64,000 nucleotides of DNA, from assembly GCF_018343775.1 (NCBI RefSeq), contig NZ_CP074349.1:5632001-5696000 (forward strand). Direction: 5' to 3'. Within the stretch, counting starts at the first letter, position 1, and the number at the start of each line of letters is the position of its first letter. Below the pieces are notes generated by a model. It was given only the letters and a program-made list of their open reading frames with translations. It did no database searches and was not told where the DNA came from. The position numbers and the translations under genes were made by a program. Positions 1 to 9,235 of the stretch are shown piece after piece. The DNA comes from Pseudomonas cichorii. Lineage in GTDB: Bacteria; Pseudomonadota; Gammaproteobacteria; Pseudomonadales; Pseudomonadaceae.

Positions 1-1029
1 ATCCGCAGCAAACGCTCCAGCGACGGAGCCCTCATTGATGTACAGCCGCAGAGCGACATAGAAGCGGGTGAAGAGATACTGCGCGGCTGGCTACTGGACA
101 CCAGCACGATCAAGGCTCCCCTTGAACAACTGCTGATCGACTGGAGTGCCGAACGCGAAGGCTTCCAACACTTCAGCATCGAGGCCAGCGATGATCTCCA
201 GCACTGGCAGGCCTGGGGCGAAGGACAAGTGGCGCGCCTGACGTTTTCCGATGAGATGGTCGAGCAGCGAGAGGTCGGTCTGCCCGGTCAGAACGCCCGC
301 TACCTGCGCCTGCTGTGGCGCTCACCGCAAAACGCGCCCACCCTGATTTCAGCTCACGTAATGAGCGCCAGCCCCGACAGCCCGCCGACCACTCTGAGCT
401 GGTCGCCAACGATCGTCGGTGTCGTAGGGCAACCCAATGAATATGTCTGGCAGTTGCCGGTCGACCTGCCGGTGGAGCGGGTGAAAATCGACATCAGCCA
501 GGACAACAGCCTGGCACCCGGCACGCTCTATGGCCGACTTGATGGCAGTCAGGAATGGCAGATCATCAGCAGCGGCCTGCTGTATCGCCTGACCCAGAAC
601 AATGGCGAGATTGTGCAGGATCAGTTGCAGCTCTCAGGGCAGAGCGTGCGGCAATTGAAACTGGTCGTCGATGATCGCGGCGGCGGTCTGGGCGCACAGG
701 CTCCAGGGCTGAGCGTTGCCGTGCCTGCGACTCAGGTAGTGTTCCGAGCCAGCGGCAACGGGCCGTTTACCCTCGCCATCGGACATGCTGCAGCACCGGC
801 AGTCGAACTGCCGCTGACGGCACTGATACCCGACTTCGATCCGCAGAAACTGACGGCGCTGGGCAAGGCCAGGCCGGCCAAGGCGCCTGCTGCCAGCGCA
901 GCGGTTGCTGCACCGCCAGCGGCTGAAAGCATGGACTACAAGCGCATGGGCCTGTGGGCCGTGCTGATACTGGGCACGCTATGCCTGAGCTGGATCGGTC
1001 TGAGTGCCCTGCGAGCCTCAAAACATTGA
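1..1029 (+). CDS. DUF3999 family membrane-anchored protein (5' end outside window)
   Basis: The reading frame is open from the first base of the window, so only the C-terminal 342 codons are seen. The visible part is a soluble domain rich in beta-strand sequence (YLRLLWRSP near the middle). It is followed by an Ala/Pro-rich linker and one C-terminal membrane segment (MGLWAVLILGTLCLSWIGL) that ends in a short basic tail. This layout fits DUF3999 proteins of pseudomonads, probably an exported domain held in the inner membrane by its C-terminus. The function is unknown; DUF3999 genes often sit beside a DUF2339 membrane protein, which would lie outside this window. A strong hairpin follows at 1127-1152. 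Confidence 0.75.
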   Translation: MRSKRSSDGALIDVQPQSDIEAGEEILRGWLLDTSTIKAPLEQLLIDWSAEREGFQHFSIEASDDLQHWQAWGEGQVARLTFSDEMVEQREVGLPGQNARYLRLLWRSPQNAPTLISAHVMSASPDSPPTTLSWSPTIVGVVGQPNEYVWQLPVDLPVERVKIDISQDNSLAPGTLYGRLDGSQEWQIISSGLLYRLTQNNGEIVQDQLQLSGQSVRQLKLVVDDRGGGLGAQAPGLSVAVPATQVVFRASGNGPFTLAIGHAAAPAVELPLTALIPDFDPQKLTALGKARPAKAPAASAAVAAPPAAESMDYKRMGLWAVLILGTLCLSWIGLSALRASKH

Positions 1030-1126
1030 CCCGTCACGGCTTCGACTTGTGGTTTTGCAGCTACGCTGAGCAAGCGTATGAACTCAATTCGCCATAAGCC
1101 AGTCTGATAGCAGTATTACGCAGCCA

Positions 1127-1152
1127 CTCGCGCTAAACTGCGCGGGTTTTTT
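1127..1152 (+). terminator. Rho-independent terminator-like hairpin just upstream of fbp
   Basis: CTCGCGC and GCGCGGG pair around a six-base TAAACT loop (one G-T pair) and are followed by six T residues. It lies only 24 bases before the fbp start codon. It probably ends the upstream DUF3999 transcript, but any fbp transcript begun upstream of it would have to pass through the hairpin. Confidence 0.75.
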
Positions 1153-1175
1153 ATCCCCCATTTTCGGAGCTATCC

Positions 1176-2186
1176 ATGTCCCGCGTTACACTGAGTCGCT
1201 TTTTGATTGAGCAGACCCGCAGCAACAATACTCCTGCCGATCTGCGTTTCCTGATCGAAGTAGTGGCGCGAGCATGCAAGGAAATCAGCCATGCCGTTTC
1301 CAAGGGCGCACTGGGCGGCGTCCTCGGCAGCATGGGTACCGAGAACGTACAGGGCGAAGTGCAGAAAAAGCTCGACGTGATCTCCAACGAAATCCTGCTT
1401 GAAGCCAACGAATGGGGCGGCCACCTGGCTGGCATGGCGTCCGAAGAAATGGACAACGCCTACCAGATCCCGGGCAAATACCCGAAAGGCGCTTACCTGC
1501 TGGTATTCGATCCGCTGGACGGCTCCTCGAACATCGACATCAACGCCCCGGTCGGTACGATCTTCTCGGTTCTGCGCTGCCCTAGCGAATACCTGAGCCA
1601 GAACGAAGCCTTGAACGAAAAGGCCTTCCTGCAACCGGGCACCGAGCAGGTCGCAGCCGGTTATGCCATCTACGGCCCGCAGACCATGCTGGTCCTGACC
1701 CTGGGCGACGGCGTGAAAGGCTTCACCCTGGACCGTGAAATGGGCAGCTTCGTGCTGACCCACGAAGACCTCAAGATCCCGACGTCCACTCAGGAATTCG
1801 CGGTCAACATGTCCAACCAGCGTCACTGGGAAGCTCCGGTACAGCGCTACGTCGAAGAGTTGCTGGCTGGCGAAGAAGGCCCGCTGAAAAAGAACTACAA
1901 CATGCGCTGGGTTGCCGCGATGGTTGCCGACGTGCATCGCATCCTGACCCGTGGCGGTCTGTTCATGTATCCACGCGACAGCCGCGAGCCTTCCAAGCCG
2001 GGCAAACTGCGCCTGATGTACGAAGCCAACCCGATGTCCTTCCTGGTCGAACAGGCAGGCGGCGCATCCACCGATGGCCATCAGCGCATCCTCGACATCC
2101 AGCCTGAAGGCCTGCACCAGCGTGTAGCCGTCTTCCTGGGTTCCAAAGAGGAAGTCGAGCGCGCCACGGCGTACCACAAGGAATAA
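1176..2186 (+). CDS. fbp: fructose-1,6-bisphosphatase class I
   Basis: This cytoplasmic gluconeogenic enzyme removes the 1-phosphate of fructose 1,6-bisphosphate. The 336-residue length is normal for the family. The metal- and phosphate-binding signature [11 protein letters not shown] lies at about residues 111-121 and the acidic pair EE at 90-91. The N-terminal [14 protein letters not shown] and the C-terminal substrate-site region ([20 protein letters not shown]) are typical. The ATG at 1176 is preceded by a GGAG sequence. The DUF924 gene follows after only four bases, so the two are probably co-transcribed. Pseudomonads lack a complete Embden-Meyerhof glycolysis and depend on this step for hexose synthesis. 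Confidence 0.97.
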   Translation: MSRVTLSRFLIEQTRSNNTPADLRFLIEVVARACKEISHAVSKGALGGVLGSMGTENVQGEVQKKLDVISNEILLEANEWGGHLAGMASEEMDNAYQIPGKYPKGAYLLVFDPLDGSSNIDINAPVGTIFSVLRCPSEYLSQNEALNEKAFLQPGTEQVAAGYAIYGPQTMLVLTLGDGVKGFTLDREMGSFVLTHEDLKIPTSTQEFAVNMSNQRHWEAPVQRYVEELLAGEEGPLKKNYNMRWVAAMVADVHRILTRGGLFMYPRDSREPSKPGKLRLMYEANPMSFLVEQAGGASTDGHQRILDIQPEGLHQRVAVFLGSKEEVERATAYHKE

Positions 2187-2190
2187 GACC

Positions 2191-2793
2191 ATGTCCGCTC
2201 CCTGGCTACCTCTGCTGCAATGGTGGTTCGGCTCTGCCGAATCCGCCAGCGAAGTGGTGAAGGCCAGGGAGAAATTGTGGTTCGGCAAGAGCCGGGCCAC
2301 TGACACCGAAGCTCGTGAGCGCTTCGGTGAGCTGGTCGAACAGGCGCTGACTGGCGGCCTCAAGGAGTGGGCAGAAAACCCCAAGGGCTGGCTGGCACTG
2401 GTCCTGCTGCTCGATCAGTTGCCCCGCATGATCCATCGCGACACACCCAAGGCATTTGCCGGCGATGAACGCGCTCAGGCACTGGTGCAACACGGCCTGA
2501 AACTGGGTCGAGATCAGCATCTGGAACCCCTTGAACGCACCTTCATCTATCTGGTGCTGGAGCACAGCGAAAACCTGGACGTGCAGAACCAGGCCATCAC
2601 CTGCTTTGGCAAACTGCTTCCCCTGCTGCCTGCCACCGACCGCGATTACTTCAATCAGAGCCTTGATTACGCTGAGCGTCATCAGAAAATCATTGCCCGC
2701 TTCGGTCGCTTCCCCCATCGCAACGACATTCTCGGCCGTGCCTCGACCGATGAAGAGATCGAGTTTCTGAAGACGCCCGGCTCAAGCTTTTAG
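2191..2793 (+). CDS. DUF924 family protein
   Basis: This 200-residue, mostly helical protein contains the family pattern LVLLLDQLPRMIHRDTPKAFAGDERA (quoted in part: LDQLPRMIHRDTPKAFAGD) and a C-terminal FGRFPHRNDILGR segment. These identify it as a DUF924 protein with a tetratricopeptide-like helical fold. No enzymatic function is established for the family. It starts four bases after the fbp stop codon and is probably translated from the same mRNA. There is no signal peptide, so it is cytoplasmic. Confidence 0.9.
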   Translation: MSAPWLPLLQWWFGSAESASEVVKAREKLWFGKSRATDTEARERFGELVEQALTGGLKEWAENPKGWLALVLLLDQLPRMIHRDTPKAFAGDERAQALVQHGLKLGRDQHLEPLERTFIYLVLEHSENLDVQNQAITCFGKLLPLLPATDRDYFNQSLDYAERHQKIIARFGRFPHRNDILGRASTDEEIEFLKTPGSSF

Positions 2794-2982
2794 GGGCTTC
2801 GCCAATCGATGCGCTCTGGCTCGCCGGAAATCATCCATCGTCCGCGCATCACCTGCCATCAGGGATTTACGGGTCAAGGGAACCAGATCCCGGTTTTATC
2901 TTCTAAGCTTTCGGCATTGCGCCAGCCAGGTTCATAGACCTGTTGCTGCGACGCAGCCTCCTTCCGTTCAGGAGCTTCATCC

Positions 2983-3237
2983 ATGTCTTTGCGCTCTCTC
3001 GCGTTACTGTCGTTTTGCGTGCTGCTGACTGCCTGCAGCAAGATCACTCAAGAGAATTACTCCAAGCTTTCCGCTGGCATGCCCAAGGCGCAGGTCGAAA
3101 GCCTGCTGGGCAGCCCGACTGAATGTTCCGGCGCACTGGGGATGTCCAGTTGCACCTGGGGCGACCAGAAAACCTTTATCAGCGTGCAATATGCGGGCGA
3201 CAAAGTGCTTATTTTCTCGGGCCAAGGTCTGAAATAA
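2983..3237 (+). CDS. small BamE/OmlA-like lipoprotein (DUF3862 type)
   Basis: This is an 84-residue protein with a lipoprotein signal peptide: a hydrophobic stretch ends in the lipobox LTAC, with the acylated Cys at residue 18. The mature part has the short repeat fold seen in SmpA/OmlA/BamE-like proteins (YSKLSAGMPKAQVESLLGSP followed by CTWGD and a final beta strand). It could be an envelope adaptor, but no specific partner is evident. The next gene, a lipocalin, begins three bases after the stop, so both are likely one transcript. An AGGAGCTTCATCC ribosome-binding site precedes the start. Confidence 0.82.
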   Translation: MSLRSLALLSFCVLLTACSKITQENYSKLSAGMPKAQVESLLGSPTECSGALGMSSCTWGDQKTFISVQYAGDKVLIFSGQGLK

Positions 3238-3240
3238 CTC

Positions 3241-3810
3241 ATGATCAAGCTACTTCTACGCTTCGGTATTCTCGTCATGGCCAGCTTCCTGGCCATCGGT
3301 TTCGCGCATTCTGCAGACAACCTCGAACCCAAGACCGTCGACAGTGTCGACCTGAACCGCTATCAGGGCACCTGGTATGAACTGGCGCGGCTGCCCATGT
3401 TTTTCCAGCGCAACTGCGCGCAGTCCGAAGCGCATTACACGCTCAAGCCTGACGGTAATATCGGCGTAACCAACCGCTGCCGGACAATCGAAGGCAAATG
3501 GCAGGAAGCAACCGGCACCGCCTCGCCACAAGTACCGGGCAAGACCGACAAGCTGTGGGTGGTTTTCGACAACTGGTTCTCACGACTGCTGCCGGGTCTG
3601 GCAAAAGGCGACTACTGGGTTCTGGCCATCGGTGACGACTACAAGACTGCCGTGGTCGGCAATCCTGATCGCAAATACCTGTGGCTGCTGTCCCGCACGC
3701 CAACCGTGTCGGAGCAGGTCAAGCAGGACATGATGAGCAAGGCACGCCAGCAGGGTTACGACACCAGCCGGCTGATCTGGCGTGAGGATAATTCAAAGAT
3801 CGGGAAGTGA
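3241..3810 (+). CDS. lipocalin family protein (Blc-like)
   Basis: This is a 189-residue exported protein with a Sec signal peptide (about residues 1-25, ending near FAHSA). The lipocalin signature GTWYELARLPMFFQ lies at about 41-54 and further beta-barrel motifs follow (VVFDNWFSRLLPG, DYWVLAIGDDYKTAVVGNP). Blc-type lipocalins bind lysophospholipids or fatty acids at the envelope. Unlike E. coli Blc, the signal region shows no lipobox Cys, so this copy looks soluble and periplasmic rather than lipid-anchored. It is probably co-transcribed with the small lipoprotein three bases upstream and ends at a large hairpin shared with convergent hutF. Confidence 0.88.
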   Translation: MIKLLLRFGILVMASFLAIGFAHSADNLEPKTVDSVDLNRYQGTWYELARLPMFFQRNCAQSEAHYTLKPDGNIGVTNRCRTIEGKWQEATGTASPQVPGKTDKLWVVFDNWFSRLLPGLAKGDYWVLAIGDDYKTAVVGNPDRKYLWLLSRTPTVSEQVKQDMMSKARQQGYDTSRLIWREDNSKIGK

Positions 3811-3812
3811 TC

Positions 3813-3853
3813 TGTATTCATGGAGGGGCTGTGAGGCCCCTTTCGTGAATACA
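3813..3853. terminator. bidirectional hairpin between the lipocalin gene and hutF
   Basis: An outer stem TGTATTCA/TGAATACA encloses an inner stem AGGGGC/GCCCCT. The two convergent genes end on either side of it. A short T run follows the inner stem on the plus strand. Confidence 0.6.
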
Positions 3854-3860
3854 TTCACTC

Positions 3861-5225
3861 CTAGCCCAGCAACTCCCGAAGCACCTGCGCAAACGCCCGG
3901 CTGCTTTCCTCTTCTGCCGCATGGTGCCCTTCGCGCACTACCCAGCGGCCCTTGACCAGCACATCGCGAACCTGCCGATCACCGCCCGCAAACAGCCAGC
4001 GGTTGAGGATTGCATCGCCGGAGGCGGTTTCCAGATACGGGTCCGAGCCATCCAGCACTATCCAGTCTGCGCGCTGCCCGACCTCAAGCTTGCCGATGCC
4101 CTGCCCCAACGCCTGCGCGCCGCCGCTCAATGCCGCATCGAACAGGGTTCGACCGACCATGGGCTGATCGCTGCGATACAACCGGTTGCGGCGCTGATCC
4201 CGAAGACGCTGGCCGTATTCCAGCCAGCGAAGTTCTTCGACCACACTCACCGACACATGGCTGTCCGAGCCAATCCCCCAACGACCGCCCTGAGCGATGT
4301 AGTCCACGGCCGGGAAAATACCGTCGCCGAGGTTGGCTTCCGTGGTCAGGCACAAACCGGCAACGCTGCCGCTTTGCGCCATGAGGGCGACTTCATCCGG
4401 CTCGGCATGGGTGGCATGCACCAGGCACCAGCGCTGATCCACGGCCACGTTTTCATACAGCCACTGCAACGGACGTCTCCCGCTCCAGCTCAGGCAATCA
4501 TCGACTTCCTTCTGTTGCTCGGCGATGTGGATGTGTATCGGGCACTGCCGGTCACTGGCGGCCAGCACTTCGCTGATCTGCTGCGGAGTAACGGCGCGCA
4601 ACGAGTGGAAACACAGACCCAGGTTCTGCGCCGCCTGACTGGCGATGACCGGTTTGAGGCGGGCCTGCAAATCCAGATAGCTGTCGGTGCTGTGGATAAA
4701 CCGGCGCTGCCCTTCGTTTGGCGCTTGCCCGCCAAAGCCCGAATGGCTGTAGAGCACCGGCAGCAATGTCAGGCCAATGCCCGCCGATATGGCGGCCTGG
4801 CTGATCTGCAAGGCCAGCTCGGCAGGATCGGCATAAGGTTTGCCGTTGGTGTCCTGATGGACGTAGTGAAACTCCGCGACCGAGGTGAAACCGCCCTTGA
4901 GCATCTCGATATAGAGCTGACGGGCGATGACGCCCACCTGCGGCGCGCTGATCTTTCCGACCAGTCGATACATGAGGTCGCGCCAGGTCCAGAAGCTGTC
5001 GCTGGGGTTGCCTGCCACTTCCGCCAAACCCGCCATCGCACGCTGGAACGCATGGGAGTGCAGATTCGGCATGCCGGGCAGCAACGGGCCGCAGACAGAC
5101 TCGGCGCCCTGCCGGTCAGCATTGGCCTGCACCGAACTCAATAAACCCTCGGCACTGACCTCCAGACGGACATTATCGGCCCAACCACCAGGTAGTAATG
5201 CGCGCTCGGCAAAGAAGGCTGGCAT
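3861..5225 (-). CDS. hutF: formimidoylglutamate deiminase
   Basis: HutF deaminates N-formimidoyl-L-glutamate to N-formyl-L-glutamate, the fourth step of the five-step histidine route used by pseudomonads. It is an amidohydrolase-superfamily enzyme. Visible metal ligands are the HSHAFQRAMAG motif near residue 60, a downstream histidine in HIHIAEQ, another in VHATHAE, and the late GIGSDSHVSV aspartate. The chosen ATG (5225) gives 454 residues starting MPAFFAERALLPGG; a TTG three codons upstream is possible but less likely. The gene diverges from hutC, and a HutC-type palindrome lies about 27 bases upstream, which implies repression by HutC. It is separated from the other catabolic hut genes by about 10 kb. 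Confidence 0.96.
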   Translation of the reverse strand: MPAFFAERALLPGGWADNVRLEVSAEGLLSSVQANADRQGAESVCGPLLPGMPNLHSHAFQRAMAGLAEVAGNPSDSFWTWRDLMYRLVGKISAPQVGVIARQLYIEMLKGGFTSVAEFHYVHQDTNGKPYADPAELALQISQAAISAGIGLTLLPVLYSHSGFGGQAPNEGQRRFIHSTDSYLDLQARLKPVIASQAAQNLGLCFHSLRAVTPQQISEVLAASDRQCPIHIHIAEQQKEVDDCLSWSGRRPLQWLYENVAVDQRWCLVHATHAEPDEVALMAQSGSVAGLCLTTEANLGDGIFPAVDYIAQGGRWGIGSDSHVSVSVVEELRWLEYGQRLRDQRRNRLYRSDQPMVGRTLFDAALSGGAQALGQGIGKLEVGQRADWIVLDGSDPYLETASGDAILNRWLFAGGDRQVRDVLVKGRWVVREGHHAAEEESSRAFAQVLRELLG

Positions 5226-5249
5226 TGACTTCAAACCTCATCACTGTAA

Positions 5250-5263
5250 TTTGTATATACATA
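5250..5263. promoter_or_regulatory. candidate HutC operator between hutF and hutC
   Basis: TGTATATACA (5252-5261) is a perfect 10-base palindrome within TTTGTATATACATA. It resembles the TGTAT-type half sites bound by HutC in Pseudomonas and the site found upstream of hutU at 15068-15081. It lies just upstream of hutF and about 110 bases from the hutC start. Confidence 0.65.
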
Positions 5264-5371
5264 TACAGACGTTCTGGGGCCCGGTAAACCTTCGCACGCT
5301 TGCCGTACCGCAGGTTAATGGTTAGCTTGGGCGCTATTTCGTAGCTGAACCACCCAGACAAGGACCCGCAC

Positions 5372-6121
5372 GTGCCGATTCCGCCCGCCTCTTCTCCCTT
5401 GGCAGCCCAGATGGGCGAAAGTCCGGCACCGCTCTATGCCCGCGTCAAACAGATGATTGCCCTGCAAATCCAGAACGGCACCTGGCCGCCGCATCATCGC
5501 GTGCCCTCGGAAAGCGAACTGGTGACCCAACTGGGTTTCAGCCGCATGACCATCAACCGGGCCTTGCGCGAGCTGACCGCCGAAGGCCTGCTGGTGCGCA
5601 TGCAGGGCGTCGGTACTTTCGTCGCCGAACCCAAAAGCCAGTCGGCGCTGTTTGAAGTCCACAACATTGCTGACGAGATCGCCACGCGAGGCCACAGGCA
5701 CACCTGCAAGGTCATCATTCTCAAGGAAGAATCCGCTGGCTCCGAGCGGGCGCTGGCACTGGACATGCGCGAAGGCCAGAAGGTGTTTCACTCGTTGATC
5801 GTGCACTTTGAAAACGATATCCCGGTGCAGATCGAGGACCGTTTCGTCAATGCGCTGGTGGCTCCTGACTACCTCAAGCAGGACTTCACCCAACAGACGC
5901 CTTACGCCTATCTGTCGCAAGTCGCTCCGCTCACCGAAGGCGAGCATGTGGTCGAAGCGATACTGGCCGATGCCGACGAGTGCCAGTTGCTGCAAATCGA
6001 TGCAGGCGAGCCGTGCCTGCTGATTCGTCGCCGGACATGGTCAGGACGCCAACCGGTTACCGCCGCGCGCCTGATTCACCCCGGCTCCCGCCATCGCCTG
6101 GAAGGACGCTTCACCAAATGA
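5372..6121 (+). CDS. hutC: histidine utilisation repressor (GntR/HutC family)
   Basis: HutC is a urocanate-responsive repressor of the hut genes. The protein has 249 residues. An N-terminal winged helix (about residues 20-85: PLYARVKQMIALQIQNGTW, VPSESELVTQLGFSRMTINRAL) is joined to a UTRA ligand-binding domain (FEVHNIADEIATRGH to the C-terminus), as in the HutC subfamily of GntR regulators. The start is GTG at 5372, preceded by AAGGA at about 8 bases. The stop codon overlaps the hutD start in ATGA, which implies translational coupling. Confidence 0.95.
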   Translation: MPIPPASSPLAAQMGESPAPLYARVKQMIALQIQNGTWPPHHRVPSESELVTQLGFSRMTINRALRELTAEGLLVRMQGVGTFVAEPKSQSALFEVHNIADEIATRGHRHTCKVIILKEESAGSERALALDMREGQKVFHSLIVHFENDIPVQIEDRFVNALVAPDYLKQDFTQQTPYAYLSQVAPLTEGEHVVEAILADADECQLLQIDAGEPCLLIRRRTWSGRQPVTAARLIHPGSRHRLEGRFTK

Positions 6122-6714
6122 CCCAGACCAGAACCCTGCGCGCCATCGATTACCCTCGCATGCCCTGGAAAAACGGCGGCGGCAGCACCGAAGAAATTGC
6201 TCGCGATGGGGGGCAGGACCTGGACGGCTTCGGCTGGCGCCTGTCGATTGCAGACATCGAGACGTCTGGCGACTTTTCAGTGTTTGCCGGTTATCAGCGG
6301 ATCATCTCCGTAATCCAGGGGGCTGGCATGACCCTGGATATCGACGGTGTAACCAGCCGCCCCTTGCTACCAACCGACCCGCTGGCCTTCAGTGGCGACA
6401 GCCAGGTCAGTTGCGCTCTGCTCGACGGCCCTATTCGTGATTTCAACCTGATCTATGCTCCACAGCGTTACAGTGCCCGCCTGCACTGGATCGATGTGCG
6501 TCAGCCACAGAGGGTGTTCAGCTCCGCCAGCACTTTTTTGCTGTTCAGCGTTGCCGAGCAGATCGGCGTCAGCGTGAATGACGGGCTCTGGGAAATCCTT
6601 GGCAGAAACGACTGCCTGCAAGTGGACAACCCAGGCGGCCTGCTGGAAATCGAGTTACAAGCACCCAGCGCCAGCCGCTGCTGCCTCATCGAGTTGAGCG
6701 CCTTGCGCGTTTGA
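6118..6714 (+). CDS. hutD: HutD/Ves family protein
   Basis: This 198-residue cupin-fold protein starts at the ATG that overlaps the hutC stop (ATGA). The family motif [13 protein letters not shown] lies near the N-terminus, and the [17 protein letters not shown] segment is also characteristic. In P. fluorescens HutD is reported to limit excessive hut expression, and an interaction with a pathway intermediate has been proposed. Its biochemical activity is not established. Coupling to hutC agrees with a regulatory role. An in-frame extension back to 5980 exists but would overlap hutC by 140 bases and is not preferred. Confidence 0.92.
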   Translation: MTQTRTLRAIDYPRMPWKNGGGSTEEIARDGGQDLDGFGWRLSIADIETSGDFSVFAGYQRIISVIQGAGMTLDIDGVTSRPLLPTDPLAFSGDSQVSCALLDGPIRDFNLIYAPQRYSARLHWIDVRQPQRVFSSASTFLLFSVAEQIGVSVNDGLWEILGRNDCLQVDNPGGLLEIELQAPSASRCCLIELSALRV

Positions 6715-6748
6715 ACCGCCAAATCAAGATCCTGTTTCAAGGACGAGC

Positions 6749-7924
6749 ATGACCCAATTCCCTCCAAAGGAAACACCTAGAGCCGTTGCCATTCTGGCCA
6801 GCTTCCTGTCATCGGAATCGGCAGGCGGCATTGTCCTGATGGGCGCGGCGCTGGCTGCACTGATCGTTGCCAACTCACCTCTGGCTCCCGGCTACTTCGC
6901 CATTCTGCATAGCGTCTGGCTCGGGCTTTCCGTCGAGCTATGGATCAACGACGGACTCATGGCGATCTTCTTTCTGATGGTCGGCCTGGAAATCAAACGC
7001 GAAGTGCTCGCGGGCGGGCTCGCCACGTGGGAACAACGCGCCCTGCCCGGTTTTGCAGCGGCAGGCGGCATGCTGGTCCCGGCGTTGATCTATATAGCGA
7101 TCAACTGGGGCAACCCGCAGACCATCAGCGGCTGGGCGATCCCCGCGGCAACCGACATTGCTTTCGCACTCGGGGTTTTGTCATTACTGGGCAACCGGGT
7201 GCCTGTGTCCCTGAAAGTGTTCCTGGCGGCGCTGGCGATTCTCGACGATCTGGGGGCCGTGACCATCATCGCCTTCTTCTACAGCTCGGGCCTGAACCTG
7301 CCGATGCTGCTGGCGTCCTTCGTGACCCTGGCAGTGCTGGTTGCGATGAACCGCCTGAAGGTGCGGCGCTTGTTGCCGTACCTGATACTGGGCGCGCTGC
7401 TGTGGTTCTTCGTGCTGCAATCAGGCGTGCATGCCACGCTGGCGGGTGTGGCGCTGGCGCTGTGCATTCCCTTGGGCAAGCCAGAGGAAGAAGCGCGCTC
7501 GCCGCTGCTGTTTCTGGAAGAAAAACTGCATTACTGGGTCGCGTTCGCCATTGTGCCGGTGTTCGGATTCGCCAATGCGGGGGTTTCGCTTTCAGGTATT
7601 TCCGCCGAAAACCTGCTGGACCCTGTGCCGCTCGGGGTTGCGCTGGGGCTGTTCGTCGGCAAGCAGATCGGCGTTTTCCTGGCGGCAGCGCTGGCGATCC
7701 GGGCCGGGCTTGCGGTCTTGCCACAAGGCAGCAACTGGGTGCAGCTCTATGGCGTGGCGCTGCTGTGCGGCATCGGTTTCACCATGAGCCTGTTCATCGG
7801 CAACCTCGCTTTCCCCGGCGCAGTGCATCTGGTGGACGAGGTAAAAATCGGCGTTCTCATGGGGTCGGGGCTGGCAGCGATTGCAGGTGTGCTGCTGTTG
7901 CGCAGCCGTTTCAGTCGGCCCTGA
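6749..7924 (+). CDS. nhaA: Na+/H+ antiporter NhaA
   Basis: NhaA is an inner-membrane sodium/proton antiporter for pH and sodium homeostasis. The 391-residue protein has the usual hydrophobic profile of about 12 membrane segments. The functional core is intact: [10 protein letters not shown] (residues 134-143) and the ion-binding aspartate pair in [11 protein letters not shown] (Asp166-Asp167). The C-terminal [15 protein letters not shown] motif is also typical. It has no clear functional link to the hut genes on its left and begins the segment that separates hutCD from the rest of the hut operon. Confidence 0.96.
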   Translation: MTQFPPKETPRAVAILASFLSSESAGGIVLMGAALAALIVANSPLAPGYFAILHSVWLGLSVELWINDGLMAIFFLMVGLEIKREVLAGGLATWEQRALPGFAAAGGMLVPALIYIAINWGNPQTISGWAIPAATDIAFALGVLSLLGNRVPVSLKVFLAALAILDDLGAVTIIAFFYSSGLNLPMLLASFVTLAVLVAMNRLKVRRLLPYLILGALLWFFVLQSGVHATLAGVALALCIPLGKPEEEARSPLLFLEEKLHYWVAFAIVPVFGFANAGVSLSGISAENLLDPVPLGVALGLFVGKQIGVFLAAALAIRAGLAVLPQGSNWVQLYGVALLCGIGFTMSLFIGNLAFPGAVHLVDEVKIGVLMGSGLAAIAGVLLLRSRFSRP

Positions 7925-8030
7925 AAAAATATTTTCAAATCACTGCATCCAGATTGTCTTCTCGCGGGTAGTACATACAGCAGCCACTTCGAGTTGCTGA
8001 GCGCGGTTAAACAATCTGGAGATTTTCTGC

Positions 8031-8564
8031 ATGAACGCAAAACGTTTGCTCTGCCTTGCAGGTAGTACCCTGGCTCTCACTTGCCTGACTTCTGTTGCCA
8101 TGGCTCAGACCTCCCTGCCCGAAAGCGTACGGGTCCCGGACGGTCACAAGATCACTCTGGAAACCACCGGCGTGGGCGAGATCACGTACGAGTGCCGCGC
8201 CAAAGCCAACTCCGCCAGCGAAACCGAATGGGTATTCGTCGGCCCCAAAGCTGTTCTCAATGATCGCAGCGGCAAACAGGTCGGCACCTACTACGGCCCA
8301 CCGGCTACCTGGGAATCCAAAGACGGCTCCAAACTGACCGGCACTCAAGTGGCCGTTGCACCTTCCAGCGCGGGCAACCTGCCTTACCAACTGGTCAAGG
8401 CCAATCCGGCTGAAGGCAAAGGCGCCCTGACCGGTACGGCCTACATCCAGCGCGTGGCACTGAAAGGCGGCGTTGCACCGGCCACTGCCTGCTCGGCCAG
8501 CAACAAGGGCGCGAAGGAAGTGGTCAAGTACCAGGCCGACTACATCTTCTGGGCCAGCAAGTGA
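8031..8564 (+). CDS. DUF3455 domain exported protein
   Basis: This 177-residue protein has a Sec signal peptide (about residues 1-25, cleavage near AMA-QT) and a DUF3455 domain. Recognisable segments are LPESVRVPDGHKITLETTGVG (cut here as VPDGHKITLETTGVG), the GTYYGPPATWES motif and the two-cysteine C-terminal half. The molecular function is unknown. The ECF sigma/anti-sigma pair starts about 100 bases downstream in the same direction, an arrangement that suggests it belongs to the regulon of that sigma factor. Expression under envelope or oxidative stress is inference only. Confidence 0.85.
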   Translation: MNAKRLLCLAGSTLALTCLTSVAMAQTSLPESVRVPDGHKITLETTGVGEITYECRAKANSASETEWVFVGPKAVLNDRSGKQVGTYYGPPATWESKDGSKLTGTQVAVAPSSAGNLPYQLVKANPAEGKGALTGTAYIQRVALKGGVAPATACSASNKGAKEVVKYQADYIFWASK

Positions 8565-8668
8565 TCGAAGCCATTCAATGGGGTGTCGCGCAGTCAGTAG
8601 GCTATGCTGCTGCGCGGGAGCCTTGTGATGTCAACGAGGCAGCAATCATCCATTGATGGCGGATCGAC

Positions 8669-9235
8669 GTGTCTTCACACGAATCTCTTTTTGACTACGA
8701 AGCCACGCTGCAGGCCTGCGCTCGCGGTGAGCGCCAGGCATTGCAGCGTCTCTATCAACAGGAAAGCGCCCGGCTGCTCGGCGTCGTCGTGCGGCTCGTA
8801 CGTGACAGCGCACTGGCGGAAGACATCGTGCATGATGCATTCCTCAAGATATGGACCCATGCGGCAAGCTTCGATCAGACACGAGGTTCGGCACGCGGCT
8901 GGATTTTCAGCGTGACCCGGCATCTGGCGCTCAATCGCCTGCGCAACAATGCCCGGGAAGAGCACCTGGAAGACAATGGCAGCGAAGACCACCACGAACC
9001 GGCCACGCTTGAAGGTTGGCAGGAAACCGGTGATGCCTTCGACTGGCGCGTCAATCCCGGACGAATCCAGTTCTGCCTGGAACAACTTGAACCGGTGCGG
9101 CGCAACTGTATTTTCCACGCTTATGTGGACGGCTACTCGCATCAGGAAATCGCGCAGAAAATCGGCGCCCCATTGGGTACGGTCAAAGCCTGGATCAAGC
9201 GCAGCCTGACGGCTTTGCGGGAGTGTATGGGATGA
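8669..9235 (+). CDS. ECF-type RNA polymerase sigma factor
   Basis: This is a 188-residue extracytoplasmic-function sigma factor. Region 2 is clear (LAEDIVHDAFLKIWTHA, then RGWIFSVTRHLALNRLRN), and region 4 is present at the C-terminus (DGYSHQEIAQKIGAPLGTVK with KAWIKRSLTALRE). The best start is GTG at 8669, giving MSSHESLFDYE. The stop overlaps the start of the anti-sigma gene (ATGA), the normal coupled arrangement. The target genes are unknown; the DUF3455 gene upstream is the first candidate. Confidence 0.93.
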   Translation: MSSHESLFDYEATLQACARGERQALQRLYQQESARLLGVVVRLVRDSALAEDIVHDAFLKIWTHAASFDQTRGSARGWIFSVTRHLALNRLRNNAREEHLEDNGSEDHHEPATLEGWQETGDAFDWRVNPGRIQFCLEQLEPVRRNCIFHAYVDGYSHQEIAQKIGAPLGTVKAWIKRSLTALRECMG

